A DNA stretch of 64,000 bases, taken from the NCBI RefSeq assembly GCF_042242105.1, contig NC_092019.1, positions 22,124,828 through 22,188,827 on the forward strand, given 5' to 3'. The position numbers and the translations under genes are program-made. Source of the stretch: Pempheris klunzingeri (Eukaryota; Chordata; Actinopteri; Acropomatiformes; Pempheridae). Below, piece by piece: positions 60,118-64,000 of this stretch; positions within the stretch are counted from its first letter, which is position 1, and each line of letters starts with the position of its first letter. A model generated the notes under the pieces. That model worked only from the letters and a program-made list of their open reading frames with translations, had not been told where the DNA came from and searched no databases.

Positions 60118-62090
60118 TAACACTGTTTAACACTGTTTAACACTGTGTGAAACTGTTTAACACTGTTTAACACTGTTTAACACTGTTTAACACTGTTTAA
60201 CACTGTGTGAAACTGTTTAACACTGTTTAACACTGTTTAACACTGTTTAACACTGTGTGAAACTGTTTAACACTGTGTGAAACTGTGTGAAACTGTTTAA
60301 CACTGTTTAACACTGTTTAACACTGTGTGAAACTGTTTAACACTGTTTAACACTGTGTGAAACTGTTTAACACTGTTTAACACTGTTTAACACTGTTTAA
60401 CACTGTGTGAAACTGTTTAACACTGTGTGAAACTGTGTGAAACTGTTTAACACTGTTTAACACTGTGTGAAACTGTTTAACACTGTTTAACACTGTGTGA
60501 AACTGTTTAACACCGTTTAACTCTGTTTAACTCTGTTTAACACTAATACTGCGTGAAACTGTTTAACACTGTTTAACACTGTTTAACACTGTGTGAAACT
60601 GTTTAACACTGTTTAACACTGTGTGAAACTGTTTAACACTGTTTAACTCTGTTTAACACTGTTTAACACTAACACTGTTTAACACTGTGTGAAACTGTTT
60701 AACACTGTTTAACTCTGTTTAACACTGTTTAACACTAACTCTGTTTAACACTGTTTAACACTAACACTGTTTAACACTGTGTGAAACTGTTTAACACCGT
60801 TTGACACTGTTTAACTCTGTTTAACACTGTTTAACACTAACACTGTGTGAAACTGTTTAACACTGTTTAACACTAACACTGTGTGAAACTGTTTAACACT
60901 GTTTAACTCTGTTTAACACTGTTTAACACTGTGTGAAACAGTTTAACACCGTTTGACAGTGTTTAACACTGTTTAACTCTGTTTAACACTGTTTAACACT
61001 AACACTGTGTGAAACTGTTTAACACTGTGTGAAACTGTTTAACACTGTTTAACTCTGTTTAACACTGTTTAACACTGTGTGAAACTGTTTAACACTGTTT
61101 AACACTGTGTGAAACTGTTTAACACTGTTTAACACTGTGTGAAACTGTTTAACACCGTTTGACAGTGTTTAACACTGTTTAACACTGTTTAACTCTGTTT
61201 AACTCTGTTTAACACTGTTTAACACTAACACTGTGTGAAACTGTTTAACACTGTGTGAAACTGTTTAACACTGTTTAACACTGGTTAACACTGTGTGAAA
61301 CTGTTTAACACTGTTTAACACTGTGTGAAACAGTTTAACACCGTTTGACAGTGTTTAACACTGTTTAACACTGTGTGAAACAGTTTAACACCGTTTGACA
61401 GTGTTTAGCACTGTTTAACTCTGTTTAACACTGTTTAACACTAACACTGTGTGAAACTGTTTAACACTGTGTGAAACTGTTTAACACTGTGTGAAACTGT
61501 TTAACACCGTTTGACAGTGTTTAGCACTGTTTAACTCTGTTTAACACTGTTTAACACTAACACTGTGTGAAACTGTTTAACACCGTTTGACAGTGTTTAA
61601 CACTGTTTAACACTAACACTGTGTGACACTGTTTAACTCTGTTTAACACTGTTTAACACTGTGTGACACTGTTCAACACCGTTTGACAGTGTTTAACGCT
61701 GTTTAACACTAACACTGTTTAACACTGTGTGAAACTGTTTAACACCGTTTGACAGTGTTTAACACTGTGTGAAACTGTTTAACACTGTTTAACACCGTTT
61801 GACATTGTTTGACACTGTTTAACTCAGTGTAACACCGTTTGACACTGTGTGACACTGTTTAACACTGTTAAACACTGTTTAACTCTGTAAAACTCTTTTA
61901 AACTCTATTAAACTCTGTCTAACACTGTCTGACACTATTAAACTCTGTTAAACCCTGTTAAACTATGTTGAACTCTGCCTAACACTGTCTGACACTATTA
62001 AACTCTGCCTAACACTGTCTGACACTATTAAACTCTGCCTAACACTGTCTGACACTATTAAACTCTGTCTAACACTGTCTGACACAGCCT
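60118..62090. repeat. Decamer minisatellite, about 2 kb
   Basis: Nearly 200 copies of a 10-bp unit in two main versions, TGTTTAACAC and TGTGTGAAAC, with rarer TCT and CCG variants and AACACT spacers. The left ~400 bp is almost pure; the right end decays into TTAAACTCTG and TCTAACACTG forms. Confidence 0.96.
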
Positions 62091-63545
62091 AATGAAATTC
62101 AGATTTGTTTAAAGTAATAAGCATCCTCAGTAGTTATTCTGCTCCAACAGTATTTCTGTTTTTAGTCAGGCTCACTTAAATATTGTTTTCGACAGTCTGA
62201 GCTCCACTATCAAAGCAAAATGCAACTTTTCACTAGTTGAATAGATTTAACTCACAAACCTGCACTGTTGCTTCTAACCTTTGTTACCTCTGGTTAGATA
62301 AACTACTTTTTACTTTAGGCTGTAAATAAATGAACTCTTGTCGGCTGCTTATTCTTCAGACAACCATGAAAAGTTGTGTGTCTGATGAAATATTGGTCAG
62401 GATGGGTACAAAAGTCCCATGTGGTTATTACAGTGTGTCTTTGAGCCTCGGTCTTTTAGTTAAGAGGGAAAAACACACTCTCAATCAAACAGATGTAACT
62501 CTACCCTGATATACCATGATATGATATCAAACTGTCTTCATGTCTTCCCTTCGAATATACTGTACGCTGTAGATCTGATGATGGCATTCCTGAAAAAAAA
62601 CTCTCACCACATCTTGTCTACATTGTCTTTCAGACAACATGTACATTTGGGTCTGAAGTTCAAATCGAACACACCACATGCATGCACACATACACACTTC
62701 ATAATAACCTCTCAGGTGTCACATAGTGTTGACTCAGCCCGAACCAACAGTATTTATCAGACAGCTCTAGAGATGCAAACGGTTTAACAACACTGTTTTC
62801 ACGTATGTAATAGTGCTCCAGTTTTCAGGACCTGCAAACAGACTCCATGTATAAAACTGCTGCACTTCTCCTTTAAAACAAGATTCTGCTTTCAGCCTCC
62901 CTCCATCTGGCCAGAAACAGATTCTTAATGGGTAAAAAGCTGAGGACAGAACACCTCTGCACCGTTTACTGCCAGTCAGACAAGAGAAAACTGTGTTTGT
63001 GCCTTTTTAAAACCTGCAGCATAGATATGAGATGACAGTATAACATTTTAGAATATTTGGGCTTTCAGTACAACACAATCATAACAGAGGTAGTTGGTCA
63101 GTAAAATGTTTGTGGCGAATATTCAAAACTACGACATTCTTCTAGGGATGTGTGAGGAAAACAAGCTTTTGAAAAAGGAACACAAAGTTGTGAAAAATAA
63201 TCTTCCTACAATACACGACAAGCGTCGATTAAACTTGAATATTTCCTTACTAGTAACATCCACCTTCATACCATCACATCAGTGAGGACTTAAAACCTCC
63301 TCTGGAAGGAAAGACGTCATCATTTCTAAACTCCAACACACACTCCATTCACTCAAAAACGTAGGAACCACACACATCAATCAGAAGATTTTATTACAAA
63401 TTTAAAAATAGAAAGCATTAGAGCATAGAAAAAAAGTAAACTTTTTCTTATTGGACAGAATAAAAGCGATAAAACTAGATAAAAACAATCTTTTAGCACC
63501 ATTGGCATAAAGGGAAGTTTAAGCCTGCTTGACATGTGGTGTACT
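62091..63545. other. Right-end intergenic DNA
   Basis: No gene, RNA gene or recognisable element seen; AT-rich with short frames only. Confidence 0.5.
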
Positions 63546-63548
63546 TAA

Positions 63549-63819
63549 CCCTTTATAGGGCACTCATTGAAATACTTAGAAATTCAGACTAGTGGTCATT
63601 ACAAGACTTTTTTACTTTTGTGAGTTTCTCAACAAAAAATTTAATTTTATGGTGAAAATCAAGGTCAGTGAAGTTACCATATATGGTTTCTTGCCGGTCT
63701 GTCATGTAGCCTGATTGTCGCTGATTGGCTTGGAGAAATCTTGTAGTTCTGCTGCCTCATGGTGCGGCAGTAGAACTCCCACTTAAGTTACCGAATATGG
63801 CCCCTTGCCCGATAAAGGG
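63549..63819. mobile_element. TTAA-flanked MITE, piggyBac-like
   Basis: Inverted ends CCCTTTATAGGGCA (left) and TGCCCGATAAAGGG (right) are flanked on both sides by TTAA (63545-63548 and 63820-63823), the target duplication of piggyBac elements. About 271 bp with no coding capacity. Confidence 0.75.
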
Positions 63820-64000
63820 TTAAAAATGAAAAATGAGATTAAAAACAGACCCTCATTCCATTTGTTATTTGCTGGGTGGAAACATTAGGTAATGACAACA
63901 TAACATCCGGTGGGATCCTGCGTTCATTTCTTACATAATTAATCAAAATGAAGATATTAAATGAGCCTCACTGATCAGGGCAGTGAAGGCACCACACACC

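Noticed and set aside
60118..62090. Telomeric or centromeric satellite
   Set aside because: The unit is not TTAGGG and the array is only about 2 kb between single-copy flanks; it fits a local minisatellite.

Overview
The window looks like teleost fish nuclear DNA, probably a percomorph. Genes are split by short GT-AG introns, long CA/GT microsatellites are common, and there are decayed Tc1-like, L2-like LINE and gypsy-integrase-type elements of kinds common in fish. Exon models below were built by hand from splice consensus, reading phase and remembered family sequences; nothing was searched or aligned by computer.

Left third (1-20.9 kb, minus strand): gramd1a, a GRAM/VASt ER-plasma membrane sterol transporter. 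Twelve downstream exons plus either of two first coding exons are visible: a canonical exon encoding only Met-Phe-Asp inside a CpG-rich block (~13.5 kb), and a distal 167-residue Arg/Ser-rich exon (~18 kb). The C-terminal exons lie beyond the left edge. Next come scn1b (25.0-27.8 kb, plus; sodium channel beta-1), an intronless KCNE1-like potassium channel subunit (30.2-30.6 kb, plus) and dnajc28 (31.1-32.2 kb, minus). A 27-bp minisatellite lies upstream of dnajc28, apparently inside its first intron.

Middle (35-42.5 kb): a transposon graveyard. It holds a 1.69-kb Tc1-like element with unusually long inverted repeats, a second truncated Tc1-like element with a central palindrome, a frameshifted gypsy/GIN-type integrase pseudogene and an L2-type LINE 3' end.

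Right third (44.2-60.1 kb, minus strand): the most notable locus. Twenty-four coding exons join in a consistent frame, giving a predicted 1,170-residue protein with seven tandem pyrin domains (PYDs), a FIIND with the Phe-Ser-Pro self-cleavage motif, a short linker and an eighth, C-terminal PYD. No NACHT or LRR exon is seen. Five of the PYDs alternate A-B-A-B-A because of a ~2.46-kb tandem duplication. Between duplicate copies the introns and linker exons are almost identical, while the PYD exons differ mostly at amino-acid-changing positions. By analogy with NLRP1 and CARD8 this would be an inflammasome sensor that releases a UPA-PYD fragment; that role is inference.

A ~2-kb decamer minisatellite (60.1-62.1 kb) abuts the presumed promoter of this gene. 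The right end (62.1-64 kb) contains no recognised gene, only a TTAA-flanked MITE.
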